From the NCBI GenBank assembly GCA_022661535.1, contig JAKULF010000012.1, forward strand, positions 372,001-436,000: a DNA stretch of 64,000 nucleotides, given 5' to 3'. Under the pieces are notes generated by a model. That model searched no databases. It saw nothing but the letters and a program-made list of their open reading frames with translations, and was not told where the DNA came from. How positions within the stretch are numbered: the first letter of the stretch is position 1; each line of letters opens with the position of its first letter. The position numbers and the translations under genes were made by a program. This DNA is from Eutypa lata. Its lineage: Eukaryota; Ascomycota; Sordariomycetes; Xylariales; Diatrypaceae. Below are positions 1 through 11,299 of the stretch, piece by piece.

Positions 1-1766
1 AGTGTCTGATGGCGAGTGCTGGAGTCTCGCCGCCTTGAACGAATAGGAAAACCCTGGGGCAAAGAATTCATTGAGTGAGGAACAAGAGTGGAGTTGTCTT
101 CCTCAATGAGAACTGGCGCATCAGTGGCCAGAAATTCACTGGAGCTTAGTTCAATTGCTCGAGGACGCTTTTTCGGATCAGATTTGAAAAATCTAGCGAC
201 TAGCTCATGTAGAGGGCCGGATAGAGACAGGGACTCCATGAGAGCTGCAGGGGACTGAAACCTCTGGAAAACATCTAGGCCAAAGATCATTTGCAAGACA
301 ACAACACCAAGGTCCCATACGTCAGTTTTCTGAGTGAATTGTGGTCTTGAGTGACCGGCAATCTCTGGTGGGAGCCAATAAGCAGACCTAGCAAGACTAG
401 CGGGAGATATCAATGAAGATTTCCGGCAGATTGTATGCATTTCTTTCTGGTAGGCCACATCTGCTAACTTCGGTACAACGTTACCTGTTGCCTCTCTGAA
501 TAATAGGATGTTTGCAGCATGAATATCTTCATGGATGATTCCATTATTATGTAAATGACCCAACGCATTGAGCAGATCCGTAGTCCAAGCGCGAACTCTT
601 CCGATTGCGAGTTGTCCAGAAAGGTCAAGGAGCTCGTCTAGAGACCCTTTGTCTGCAAGGGGCATCAATATTCGTGCAGTCCAAGACGAGAACTCTGACT
701 CATCCTCTGCATGATCTCGATCGATACGGAAATTCAGGAGTTCAACGATATTTTGATGTGAGATCTTCTTAACAACCTCGAGTTGACCCTCGAGGACCTG
801 CAATTGCTTCTTAAATTGAGCTGACTCCTTCACGGTGGATCTAAGCCCAAATTCTTTAAGCGCGAGATTTGGACAATCACGCCCGTAAGGAAGATCTGGC
901 CAGACGCGGTACGTAGTTGCAATCTGCCCCTTTCGAAATTTGGCGCTTCCAACTACAACGTTGAAAAGGATGGCATTACCAGCAGAGTTGTTGACCTCAC
1001 ACATTTGGTCAAATTCGACTTTGCTAGCTTCGGAGAGGCGAGGGTCTTCGGAGAATCGGTTTGTAATCGAAGGGCGTCGGTTCCTCTTCTTGGACTCTTT
1101 GACTTTGGTCCGTTGCCTCTCGACCTCTTTCTGTATCATATCCTGCATCATACGCTCCTCCTCCTTAGTAGCATCCCGTCTTTTGCGGTCTTCCTCTTCC
1201 TGTTGTTCGCGCGCTTGCCTAGCTAACTCAGCTTCATGAGCAGCACGTTCTTCTTCTAGTGACCTCTCCACCCCCTGTGCTTTAGCTTGAGCTGCATCTT
1301 CTAAGATGTCTTGGATACCCTGTGTTAACTCATATAAGATGGGCTCGCCTTGTGCTGATGCGACTAAAGCCTTGGGTTTCGCCTCGATAAACCTTTGTAG
1401 CTTGAAGGCCGTTGATTCACGGACACTCCCCTCATCCTTGAGACTTAGAAGTGGAGCGGATCTCGGGTATGTAGCCGTGAGAACCACACCAAGCGTAATA
1501 GCTAGGTCCTGATCAGATAAAGCCCTAACTCTGATGTCGAAAGAAGGGTCTGACTTCTTCCATGCAGTGTTGGCAGCTTTGTGCTCAATGAAGTCGTCCC
1601 CATAGATGGACTGAAGAACCATCATTTCCTCATTCTGAATGTTCACATATTCTGTTTTGGTACCCGCATCAGGGGTATTGGGCTTCAACCCCGGAAAACT
1701 CGTATCGCCGCCATTCTTTTTGCTGGGCTGTGATGAAGGTTTCTGAGGTCTTGCTTTCCACGCCAT
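1..1766 (-). CDS. gcn2: eIF2-alpha kinase GCN2 (cpc-3), 5' part, runs off the left edge
   Basis: General amino-acid control kinase that senses uncharged tRNA and phosphorylates eIF2-alpha in the cytoplasm. One uninterrupted minus-strand frame runs from ATG 1766 to base 1 (588 codons) with no stop, so the gene continues outside. Seen: an RWD domain at about residues 40-160 with LQSIYGDDF (51-59) and TYPRSAP (99-105); a charged coiled-coil stretch with EEERAAHEAE and RKRRDATKEEE; then the degenerate kinase-like domain (about 260-560) with LALKEF, HEDIHAANILL and LADVAYQK. This order RWD, linker, pseudokinase is diagnostic of GCN2; the window ends in the Ser/Arg-rich linker before the true kinase domain. 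The true kinase, HisRS-like and C-terminal domains are not visible. No intron in the visible part. Divergent from the vacuolar protease gene. Confidence 0.92.
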   Translation of the reverse strand, partial: MAWKARPQKPSSQPSKKNGGDTSFPGLKPNTPDAGTKTEYVNIQNEEMMVLQSIYGDDFIEHKAANTAWKKSDPSFDIRVRALSDQDLAITLGVVLTATYPRSAPLLSLKDEGSVRESTAFKLQRFIEAKPKALVASAQGEPILYELTQGIQDILEDAAQAKAQGVERSLEEERAAHEAELARQAREQQEEEDRKRRDATKEEERMMQDMIQKEVERQRTKVKESKKRNRRPSITNRFSEDPRLSEASKVEFDQMCEVNNSAGNAILFNVVVGSAKFRKGQIATTYRVWPDLPYGRDCPNLALKEFGLRSTVKESAQFKKQLQVLEGQLEVVKKISHQNIVELLNFRIDRDHAEDESEFSSWTARILMPLADKGSLDELLDLSGQLAIGRVRAWTTDLLNALGHLHNNGIIHEDIHAANILLFREATGNVVPKLADVAYQKEMHTICRKSSLISPASLARSAYWLPPEIAGHSRPQFTQKTDVWDLGVVVLQMIFGLDVFQRFQSPAALMESLSLSGPLHELVARFFKSDPKKRPRAIELSSSEFLATDAPVLIEEDNSTLVPHSMNSLPQGFPIRSRRRDSSTRHQT

Positions 1767-2878
1767 CGTGACTTTCAGTATTTAGTGTGGGTTCGGTCAA
1801 GAGAGAACGAACGAAGTAAGACTATCACAGCTAAAAGCTGTGTGTCTGATCACTGAGTTGAAGACATCGTCCCTGTAATGATAGAAAAATTACTACTAAG
1901 ATATTTGTGCTGAAAAGGAGTGTAGGTATTCACATAGGAAACTTGGTTCAGCTTTCACCTACTGGTGGGGTACAGCATATCATTTAGTTACACAGTACGA
2001 TGTTATCAGGTGAGCAAACTAAGTGGACCGAGCGGTGGCTATATTCACCTATACGTGTAATGTACTATACCGCATATGCTCTGACTCCTACAGGTACCTC
2101 TTATCTCACTGATAATTCTATTAGGTAGGCATTACTCTAGTCTCTAGAGGCTATAGAACAATCGAATAATATTCGAATGCCATCCTACAGCCAAATTGTG
2201 AGAACACCGGGCCGACTTTACTTCTCTCTCCAACTCGGGTTATTACATACATACATATTACATGGCGCATATGTAACTACAAAGCACAGATAGCGCAGCT
2301 GATATGCAGCTCATAACGCTAACCCCCAGGCCTTTCGTCATGTCACATGCAGCATGCTATGTACATATGTAGCTCTAGGTAGGGGGGAGCTTGGGCCATT
2401 GAATTGATGTTACAGTGCCATCGACATCCTGCTCTGCTCCTGCCCCTCATGGCATCAGATATCCATCACCTACGTAACTAATAGGCGTGCCTAAAACGTT
2501 CTAAAAGAAAACTTAAATATTCATTACATCTCTCCTAGAGTATGCACTTGAGTTTAGCTGCCTGGAACTAACCTCCTAGAAGTTGACCATGAGGTTATCA
2601 CGGCCTTTTTACAATGTCTAGATACAATTGACTCAGCTAATTCTAAGAACTATAATTCGCTAATTCATTCGCGTCTTCTCAGCAACTCTCGTGTCTCCGT
2701 TGGATGTCTACTCTACTACCTATCTGACTATAGGCTCCCACCCCACATCCCTACGTGTCGGTCTTCTCTTCTCCGCAAGTCTTATGTGTTGCGACTGGGT
2801 GTAGCTACACTTCCTTACAGGCCTCTTCATCCGTAGCGAGCTGCATTATCCTGCAGTTGTCAAACCTACCAGCCAACC
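1767..2878. other. Intergenic, shared upstream region of gcn2 and the vacuolar protease gene
   Basis: No coding signal. It contains a perfect TGACTCA box (2629-2635) and short ACCTAC/TAGGTAGG elements. The last 150 bases before 2879 are pyrimidine-rich, as expected of a fungal promoter. Confidence 0.6.
2629..2635. promoter_or_regulatory. Putative GCN4/CPC1 (bZIP) binding site TGACTCA
   Basis: Exact palindromic TGACTCA, 244 bases upstream of the vacuolar protease start and about 860 bases upstream of the gcn2 start. TGACTCA is the known Gcn4/CPC1 target. A 7-mer of this kind occurs by chance about once per 16 kb and others occur elsewhere in the window, so function is not established. Confidence 0.3.
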
Positions 2879-5876
2879 ATGGCTGTCCTTAATCCCGTCG
2901 CCTTCAGACCATTCGCTGTGACCTTCTGGACGACCGTCGTTTATCTCGCCCTGCTCATTCCACTACTCGTGATCCACGAATCCGTTCCGCCTCCACCTAG
3001 CGACCCAGCGCCATATCCTGGTATCAATCTTACTAGCGCCTGGTTCGATCTAACCGTGCTTACTCGGTTTTATCACCCATTCAACAGCCGGAAGAATGAT
3101 GAAGTTCATAACTGGCTTCTCAATCGGTTAGGGGACATTAAGCAAACTAATGTCGCTGATGATTCCGACGTGGTAATCGTCGATGACTTAACCTCGAATG
3201 TGACGGTAGCCGACTCCTCTCCCACCTCCGAAATTGGTTATGCGACCTATTTTGAAGCCACAAACATAATCGTTTACATCCGCGGCAAGGATGACCCTCA
3301 AGGGCGATGGTGGGAAGATGGTCGGGCACATGCGGACAAGGTGATTGGTAAAGGAGGCGTCTTGATGAATGCCCATTACGACTCGTACGTTTAGAAAACA
3401 GAAAACTATAATTCCCCAGGCTAATATAAAGTGTAGCGTTTCCACCGGATACGGAGCGACAGACACTGGTATGGGCGTTGTGACATTGATGGCATTGGTA
3501 GACTACTTTTCACGCCAAGAGAACCAACCCCAGCATGGAATTGTTGCTTTGTTCAACAATAATGAGGAAGATTGGCTTTGGGGCGCGAGAGCATTTGGCA
3601 AGAGCCCATTTATGCCCTTCTGCCACACGTTCCTAAACCTGGAGGGAGCTGGCGCTGGAGGGCGTGCTGTTCTTTTCAGAGCAACTGATGCTGAAGTTGT
3701 GAGGGCGTACAAGGGAAGTCAGCATCCATTCGGCTCCGTGGTGACCTCGGATGCGTGGGGCTCTGGAGCTATCAAAAGTGGCACGGATTATTCCATCTTT
3801 AACGATGCGTTTGGTATTCGCGGCTTGGATGTGGCATTCTATCGACCTCGAGCAAGGTACCACACTAACCAGGATGACGCCAGACACACTTCGAAATCGA
3901 GTCTCTGGCATATGCTTGGCAATTCGCTTGACACAATGAAGCGACTCTCCGGCGATACTGGCGAGATATTCATCGGCGCTCGTCCTGACGAGGATCGCAA
4001 GAAGGTGTCCAATGGTAGACCTACAGATGGTGTCTGGTTCGACATTTTTGGCAAGGCATTGGCCGTTTTCGGACTCAGGACGATGTTTGCCTGGTCGTTG
4101 ACCCTCCTGATCGCCTCACCTCTGATATTAATCGCGTTGACTTACGTCCTAGTGAAACAAGACAAATACTACCTCTTCTCGGCGAAGAAACGCGTGGGTG
4201 ATGATGATACTCCTGACGTAGTCAAACTTGGTGGCCGGAAAGGAATTGCGAGGTTTCCTTTAGCATTGATCATTGCGGCGGCACTCGTCATTGGCTCGGC
4301 ATATCTGCTAACTAAAATCAACCCGCTGGTGGTTTATGGCAACGAATACACCGTCTGGGCCATGATGATATCCCTTTTCTATTTTGTTTTCTGGACGATT
4401 GTGGCTGGGGCGAACTTTGCTCGACCCAGTGCTCTGCATCGAGGTTATACCGTTTTTTGGCTGTTCTTCATTGGATGGATTTTGTTAGTTGCTAATACCG
4501 TCTTTGAAGACCGGTACCGAATCGCGGCTGGGTATATTTTTGTCTTTTTCCAAGCTGCTACTTTTCTCGCAAGCTTTATCGCTTTGTGTGAGCTGTTCGC
4601 ATTGCCCAAGAAGGCAGCCTTTGCGCGCCGCGTAGAAGATGAGGATGATGAGCCTCAGCAGCATACAGGTCCTCCCGCCGACGATCAAGTCTCCCCAGAC
4701 CGCGGCGAAGCCGAGGAAAATGACGAAGAAGAGGAACCAGAGCCTCCAGCGGCATCAGAAAATACACCTCTAATAGGGTCAAGTCCAAGACAGAATGGCC
4801 GGAGAACAACCTTCAGCACGACGTATAGACGTTCCATTGCAGCGATAACACAGAATGCTTCAGTGTCCCATGATGTGAAAGGCGAGCCATACGAATTTGA
4901 GCAGCCGTGGTCAGCCAAACTCCCTAGCTGGGTTTGGATCCTACAATTCTTGCTCCTTGGCCCCTTTTTGATCATCCTCATCGGCCAAACTAGCCTCTCA
5001 TTGGTATCATCAGTTGCGCAAACGGGCGCGGATGGCTCTAGTCTTCTTCTTCCTTACCTACTTATGGCATTTTTCAGTATTCTCCTTCTATTGCCACTTA
5101 CACCCTTCATTCATCGGGTTACACATCATATCCCCATGTTTCTACTCGTGGTGTTCATCGCCACGTTAATCTACAATCTCGTGGCATTCCCATTTTCACC
5201 AGCGAGCCGATATAAGATCTACTTTCAGCAGACTATTGACCTCGATACTGGTGCCTCAACAGTCAATTATGTAGGACTCGAAGAATACGTCCAAATGGCA
5301 GTGGACGAGCTCCCATCGGCTATGGGCAAGGACGTGAACTGTACTGCAAGCAGCCGTAGAGCTGGGCTTACTGCATGCTCATATGATGCTTCGAGCGTCC
5401 TGCCAAACGTTGTAAAGACCTCCTCAAATGGAGCCTCACCACAAAATAACTTTACGGACTGGATTACGTATAACATCACTCGCGCGGAGGACAGTAAAAA
5501 GATCACGTTCGAAATTGATGCCGTGGAAACGAGATCATGTGCCATTGCGTTTGAGAAACCGATACACTCATTCAAGATCTACGGGGGGAGCGGACCAGAT
5601 GAGCGCTTTGGAACCATGCCTAAGGAGGGTTTCAACAAGTTGACTCTGTACCGTCGAGATTGGAACACTCCGTGGAAAGTCGATGTAGAATGGAAGAAGG
5701 ACGATTCGAGTGACGACTCCGACATCAATGGTCGGATTTCATGCGGCTGGGACGATGTCAACACGCAGGGGACTATCCCAGCGTATGACGAGGGCCTCAA
5801 GTTTTCTCCAGCATGGGTTGCTATTTCTAAGTTGGCACCAGGATTGTGCGAGGGTAGCAAGGCGTTTAAGGCATGA
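2879..5876 (+). CDS. Vacuolar membrane protease, M28 family (PFF1-like)
   Basis: Two exons: 2879-3384 and 3437-5876; the 52-base intron (GTACGT...GTGTAG) restores HYDS-VSTGYGATD across the junction. The product is 981 aa, the usual size of fungal PFF1. A first membrane helix lies at residues 11-35, followed by the lumenal M28 metallopeptidase domain. Zinc and catalytic positions are visible: His and Asp in NAHYDS, Asp in GYGATDTGMG, the Glu pair in NNNEEDWLWG, Asp in FNDAFGIRG and His in RYHTNQDD. Multiple hydrophobic helices follow from about residue 370, broken by an acidic low-complexity loop (EENDEEEEPEPP). The last about 240 residues are lumenal. Family knowledge places it in the vacuolar membrane; the substrate is not known from the sequence. 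The shorter ORF starting at 3369 is an intron read-through and not the real start. Confidence 0.93.
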
Positions 5877-6311
5877 TGATGTGGTGTTGTATCACTTATA
5901 TGTAATTCTTACACGAAAGTACTAATAGTATTGCATGAATTAAGTCTGTACTACGTAATAATAATCAATCCCTACTAGGAATGATTAAGCCTAATGTCAA
6001 GATGTATGTTGTGTTGTAGGGTTTCAAGCTGCACCCAAGTAAGATGGTTGTACTTCATACGAAACACTGTGTTGACATTGGGTGTGACATCAGGTATACC
6101 AAACCAGACTAGACCATTTTAGGAAGTAAGTAAATAACACTACAACGATGCCTACCCACTTTATCTTCAGACCTTCTTTCTTACTGCAAACAAATCCACA
6201 ACATTCAGAATTGTGTTGACGAAATTAATGATACATAAATTCTAACCATATCGCCGACTAGGTCTATATGTGAATACATCTTGGCAACAAACACATTATA
6301 GATTGAGCAGG
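5877..6311. other. Intergenic 3'/5' region
   Basis: 435 bases between two plus-strand genes. Nothing coding was seen. The sequence is AT-rich just downstream of the protease stop, as for a fungal 3' UTR. Confidence 0.5.
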
Positions 6312-8871
6312 ATGCTCGGGTGGGCTCTCAAAAAGGGGTTTCAGGGCGCGACAAGCGCGCGTGACGCGCCAGCTAACACTGGAGGTGAGGGGTGATTCTA
6401 CATCTTGACTGCTTACCTAGCTTTGTATGATTCCTAAGCATTGCTGACTTTGAGAAGAGGATACGACTCAATTAGATATACCCGATACGCCTGCTCCCGT
6501 CTTCGCCGCCCGCGCCATCAAGAACGCCATCTTCGGAGAATCTGCTCCAGCAAAGGATGCACCAGCAGCCCCAACCAACAAGAAGCGCAACGAACCGGTT
6601 AAGAAGAACACAAATGACGCGACAACCAACGACATGAGGTCACCAAATAAACCAACTAGTATTCTTTTAACTCCGGGAACTGGCACAGCGCGTAGAAAGC
6701 GTGTATCTTTTGGCCATGACGTCAAGGCTGGTAACAACGCGGAGACGGGCTTCATAGCTACAAATCCAGATGGCAGCCGGAGGAAGACAACCCTTCAGCA
6801 AGCACTAGAGAACTCTCGCTCGTCTAGGTCAAAGCTCGCTGTCCAGAATGGAGAACAGAGTGAAGAGCCACCGGCAACTCTGTCTGAAAACAACGACGGC
6901 GCAGACTCAGAGAGTGAATGGGAAGACGATGTTTGCAATCACGACGTGACAGTGGATCTTAATGAGCCTCACTCCAACTCGGGGAAATATTGGAAATCGG
7001 AATTCTCAAGATACCACGATGAAGCGCAGTCCGAGATGGACAAACTGGTCCGATACAAGCACATGGCTAAATCCTATGCTAAGAAGAAGGATGCAGAAGC
7101 GATCAACTTGACCCAAAGACTCAAAGACGAACAAGAAAAAGTGCGCAAGATGGAACAGAAGATCACGGAAATGGCTTCCCAGGTTGCAGACAAGAGAAAG
7201 CAAGGTGCCAATAAGGACAGTGAGACTTTGATAAAGGACCTGGCTAAGCAAACTACACTGGCTATCCAATACCGAGATCAGGTCAAGGGTCTTGAAGCAA
7301 TGCTTAACGGTCAACAAGATGATGCTGGTTCCCATCGTCCTCGCATCGACACGTCACCACGAACCGAGAAAACCATCCTTGAGACCAATCGCGAACTACG
7401 GCGATTGAGATCAGAACTCAGACAAATGGAGAGTATACGGGAGGAAAACAAGCAACTAAAATCCGACCTCAGCACAGCCCAACAAGAGGCGAAGAAGCTG
7501 GTCGAAGATGACAAGCAGGGAAAATCTACGGTTGATACTGGAAGGATGCAGAGACTGGAGAAGCACCTGCGCGAGGCTAAGGACGACCTGCGGCAGAGGG
7601 ATTCCGAAATCCGGAGATTGAACAGAGATTACGAGTCTCTCAAGAAGGATGCCAAGGCACGTACCGCAGAGGCCATGCAAGTGCTGCAGGAAAAGAACGA
7701 CAAAATTGGCCAGTTGGAAAAGGAGATCAGGACCCTGAAAGCAGAGATTGCTTCTAGCAGTCGCCACAAGAGCATTGACACTGCGTTGGCCGAGCACAAC
7801 AATATCACCCGGGACCTGAAGTCCCGCATGGAGTCCCTCAGGAAGCCTTCCAAGCATGAGACCACTGCCGCCACGAGACGTAGGGAGCCACGACAGAGGT
7901 CGATGTCTGTGGAGGATATTACGCTCGACATGACGCAGAGATCTCTGCTCGGGGGGCGAAACACGGAGAAGCAGCAGCTAGCTCCTGACTCTAATGCCAT
8001 TCGACCGCCTCTTCCATCCACGTATTCCGATTGGACTATTGATCTGAAGGATACCGAGGATCAGCTGCGAAAGGTCAAGGCAAAGGAGACTATGACGAAG
8101 CTCGACAGGGAGACCTTCACAGATACTCTCGACCTCGGGCCCCTAGCAGCCACCGTTGCAGCCAAAGCCCCCACCGCCCACCACCCCCAACACCATCCGT
8201 CGTCGTTCAGCTCCCGTAGAGCTATCATGTCCGACCGAGTCAACGAGTCGACCCCGGTCGATAACGACAATGACAACAACAACTACTACTACGGCGGTAG
8301 TGGCGCCTCGCCCACCAAGGAACGCAGACCCTCAAGCTATCACCACCGGGCGCCCACCAGCACTGGCACCAACACCGCGCGAGCGTCATCCCGCGGCGCT
8401 GCTGCTCGCGATAATAATAATAAAAACCCCATGATGCACGGCGCTCTGCTGGCCAAACCCGCCGCGAGCGGGCGCCAGGAGCGAATCACGTCAAATTCTA
8501 GTAGCCGTGCGGCAGCATTGGGAGCTGACGGCGGCGAGGACGTAGGACCATCACAGAATATCGATCTGTTCAAGGACCGCTTCGCCCGACTTGGTAGCGG
8601 TGGTGGTGGTGGAGCAGGCGCGGGAGGACTCGGCAAGACGACCGACGGAGGCATGGGCTTGAGCGTGCCGGGAACGGCTAACACCTCGCGCTGCACTCTG
8701 CCTGCCGATCGCCAAGCGGCTGCTCGAGCCCGCCTCGAGCAGAAGAAATTGGAGAGGCTGAGGGAGAAGGAGAAAGAAAATGGGCATGGGAATGGGAGAG
8801 AGCGAAGTCGGGGTAGGGAGAGGGCTGCCAGTCGCATTTTGGTGGATAAGGAGAATCTTGTGCCTTGTTAG
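6312..8871 (+). CDS. Spindle pole body protein, Cut12 family
   Basis: Two exons: 6312-6384 and 6476-8871 (intron GTGAGG...AATTAG, branch GCTGAC); 822 aa. The first exon gives MLGWALKKGFQG and joins to DIPDTPAPVFAARAIKNAIF, a conserved N-terminal block of fungal Cut12. Residues 78-110 carry SILLTPGTGTARRKRVSFG, the family signature, including RVSF at 100-103, a PP1-docking RVxF motif. A long heptad-rich coiled coil spans about residues 170-430. The C-terminal third is low-complexity: Asn/Tyr-rich (NDNDNNNYYY) and Gly/Ala-rich, then a basic RLEQKKLERLREKEKE helix. In fission yeast Cut12 anchors at the spindle pole and controls Polo kinase and mitotic commitment; that role is inferred here. The ATG at 6634 is internal. 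Confidence 0.87.
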
Positions 8872-9600
8872 TTAGGGGCTAGGGGTTAGGTGTGAGTGAA
8901 TGGGTGTGGTAGGCGAGGAGTTCGGGTGTATGATTGATTAAGGACGTTGCAGATGTGGATGGTGCCTACCTACTTATCCATCGTTGCTGGGATTCAAATT
9001 GGTGGGGAGAGAAAGAGATACAGAGAGTAGACGATTCGCATGGCATGGCATTGCATTTCTATGTTATCTGCATTTGCAGGAGGAGTTCACTCATAGTTTG
9101 TCTGGTGGCTCACTCGGCTACCCGGTATGATATGATTTGGTACGGCGTGGCATGGGCTACGATGATTGATATCTTGCATTCGCCGGAGTACTTCTGTTAG
9201 GCGTTGGTTGGCTGGTTGGCTGGCATTAGGGGAGGAGGCAAAGCCGCTCCTGGCATGTATGTCTAAGTACTTGCAATTATGAATTCCACTGAGATTGTAC
9301 ATGTTTCTGTTTCTTCCCATGATAGGGCTAGAGAGGGAGTGGTGTAAATGTCACGGCTTAATGTTGGCATGATACGTAGACTTATGGATAAGGGGCATAT
9401 TGAAATGTAACCATTTCCTATCCATGTACCTTCCTTCCATTCTTCACCTTCTTCTCTCCTCCCCCTTCACTCTTGTCCCCCAGTTTTCCTCCCAAACCGG
9501 CAACCCATTTCAGGATACTCGCCTATATAGCTAGACTAAACTAAGACTACCTACCTACCTACCCAAGTTAATGTTTTTTTTTCTTTTTTCGTCGTTTTGT
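8872..9600. other. Convergent 3' region between cut12 and ureF genes
   Basis: No gene. It holds two facing 3' UTRs, a GGTTGGCTGGTTGGCTGGC repeat near 9205-9223, and an ACCTACCTACCTACC run near 9549-9563 just before a T-rich tract (9572-9586). Confidence 0.5.
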
Positions 9601-10731
9601 TTAGCTATTGAAGATCTTCGAATACAGCACCTCATGCCTACCAGCCCACAGGTCCAGCGCCGGCGCCGTCTGGCCCGTCCTCTCGAACGGCGTGTCCCAC
9701 TCGCGCGCGATGGCCGCCGCGACCAGGCCCCTGGCCCGGTCCCCGGCCAGGATCCGCTGCGCCTGGAAGGGCCCGAACACGCCGGCCCGCATCGCGGCCG
9801 ACGTCAGCGCCCGCACGTGGCCCAGCACGAACACGTACGCCGCCTGCGGCGCCGGGATGCCGAGCGCCCGCGCCACGACGCCGAAGAGCGGCGCGAAGTG
9901 CGCGGATGCTGCTTGTGGGTGGGGGATGTCGTCTTCATCTTCATCTTCATCTTCATCTTCGTCGTTGTCTCTCCTAAGGTCTGCTGCTGCTGCTGCTGCT
10001 GCTGCTCCTCTCCTTCGTGCGGCTGCGGCTGAGGAATTCGACGAGGAGAGTCGCACAAGCGCCGCGAACTGCTTTAGAGCACGCACTGGATCGTTGTAAT
10101 CCTGCTCCCCATCCCCCCTCCCATCTGTAACCCCCACACCACCACCACAACCCCCTGCACCAACAGCACCCACAAAAGACTTCTCCCAAACGCCCAACAG
10201 GGCCCTCCCCTGCGCGACGCTCGCGCGCCTCGCCACGGCGCAGATAGTGGCAGCGTCGCAGGCGTCGTCGAGGACCCCCGACGCGAGACTGCCCGGGTCT
10301 CTGTACCCGGCCAGCATGAAGGGCAGAGACGTGGCGGCGAAGGACGCCACCGACAGCGGCAGGAAGCCGACCTCGAAGGACCGCGGCGTGGAGCGCGAGG
10401 CCCGCGCGTGCGCCCGGTACGACTCGAAGCCTGAGCTGAAGGCAAAGGAACCCAGGGGGAGGGCGGAGTCCGAGAGGAGGAGGAGGTTGTGGTGTTGTTG
10501 TTGCTGTTGTTGTTGGTGGGGGTTGTGGGGGAGTGAGTGTGGGATTTGAAGTTGGTGACGGTGACGGTGCAAAGGGGAAGAAGCAGAAGGGGATAGTGGT
10601 GGTGGTGGTGGTGGTGCCTTGGATTCTAATAGGCGTTGTTTCGCCTTCCGCAGGCGGTCTTCCAGCTCTGCGATTTCATTCTGGAGCTCCTCTTGCGATT
10701 CGTCATCATTACTGCTGCTGCTAGCGTTCAT
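9601..10731 (-). CDS. Urease accessory protein UreF
   Basis: Single exon, 376 aa, start ATG 10731. UreF works with UreD and UreG to load nickel into urease in the cytosol. The signature LLLLSDSALPLGSFAFSSGF is at residues 83-102, followed by the all-helical UreF core (VGFLPLSVASFAATSLPFML, GVVARALGIPAPQAAYVFVLGHVRALTSAA). The N-terminus adds a short coiled coil (11-37), a proline run and a seven-Gln tract (73-79). Low-complexity inserts interrupt the core: a Gly-rich loop (190-205), an eight-Ala run (243-250) and an alternating Asp/Glu run (256-268) encoded by a CTTCAT hexanucleotide repeat. At 376 aa it is longer than bacterial UreF (about 230), the extra being these inserts. The family call is firm; function of the inserts is unknown. 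Confidence 0.92.
   Translation of the reverse strand: MNASSSSNDDESQEELQNEIAELEDRLRKAKQRLLESKAPPPPPPLSPSASSPLHRHRHQLQIPHSLPHNPHQQQQQQQHHNLLLLSDSALPLGSFAFSSGFESYRAHARASRSTPRSFEVGFLPLSVASFAATSLPFMLAGYRDPGSLASGVLDDACDAATICAVARRASVAQGRALLGVWEKSFVGAVGAGGCGGGVGVTDGRGDGEQDYNDPVRALKQFAALVRLSSSNSSAAAARRRGAAAAAAAADLRRDNDEDEDEDEDEDDIPHPQAASAHFAPLFGVVARALGIPAPQAAYVFVLGHVRALTSAAMRAGVFGPFQAQRILAGDRARGLVAAAIAREWDTPFERTGQTAPALDLWAGRHEVLYSKIFNS
9937..10007. repeat. Coding microsatellites in ureF (CATCTT and CTG runs)
   Basis: A hexanucleotide CTTCAT run followed within about 20 bases by a CTG run. On the coding strand they give an alternating Asp/Glu stretch and an eight-Ala stretch. Both keep frame, so length changes would alter only linker length. 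Confidence 0.8.
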
Positions 10732-11299
10732 CGTACGTGGAGGAGCGATATGATGTGATTTTAATTACTTAGAGATCGTTGGATAAGACCTAGTTCTACG
10801 TACTTAGTTATTGGATTTTAATATCTATCTAGACGTATGTGACCGTATGCAGATGGTTGAATAAGTAGATAAGAAACTTGGAGATACCAGAAATGCGCCA
10901 ATTGAATAAAGCGAACATGTAAGACGACGATAAGTATTATCCACTTAGTAAGTTTGCCAACCAAGTATGTAGGTAGAGTTCAGTTTCTCTGCTCGTCCTG
11001 TGATTGAAAGTATAAATCACACTATGCTTATTGGGCCCCTATAATAGAGATTATTCGGATAAATAATAGAAATGAAGAGGGGAGAAGGGAAAAAAAAAGC
11101 ACTGTCAAAGTATCGTGACTGTTACAGCGCTCAAGCCCTTCAGCAGTGAAGAATGCAAAATTGGTTTCGCTTTTTTCCCTTTTATCCCGGTTATTAGTAT
11201 CTAATTAAGGCCAAAAATGACATAGTCATTGGTATATACAGTCAGCTCTATGTTGAGGTTGATTTCATGATATTGTTATTATTTTGCTTTCCTAGAGCC
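10732..11299. other. Intergenic, ureF promoter and cwc2 3' region
   Basis: 568 bases, AT-rich, with a nine-A run near 11090. No coding signal. The first part should hold the ureF promoter and the last part the cwc2 3' UTR. Confidence 0.5.

Noticed and set aside
3369..3436. Alternative start of the vacuolar protease at 3369
   Set aside because: The frame passes through an intron; splicing 3385-3436 restores the conserved HYDS-VSTGYGATD.
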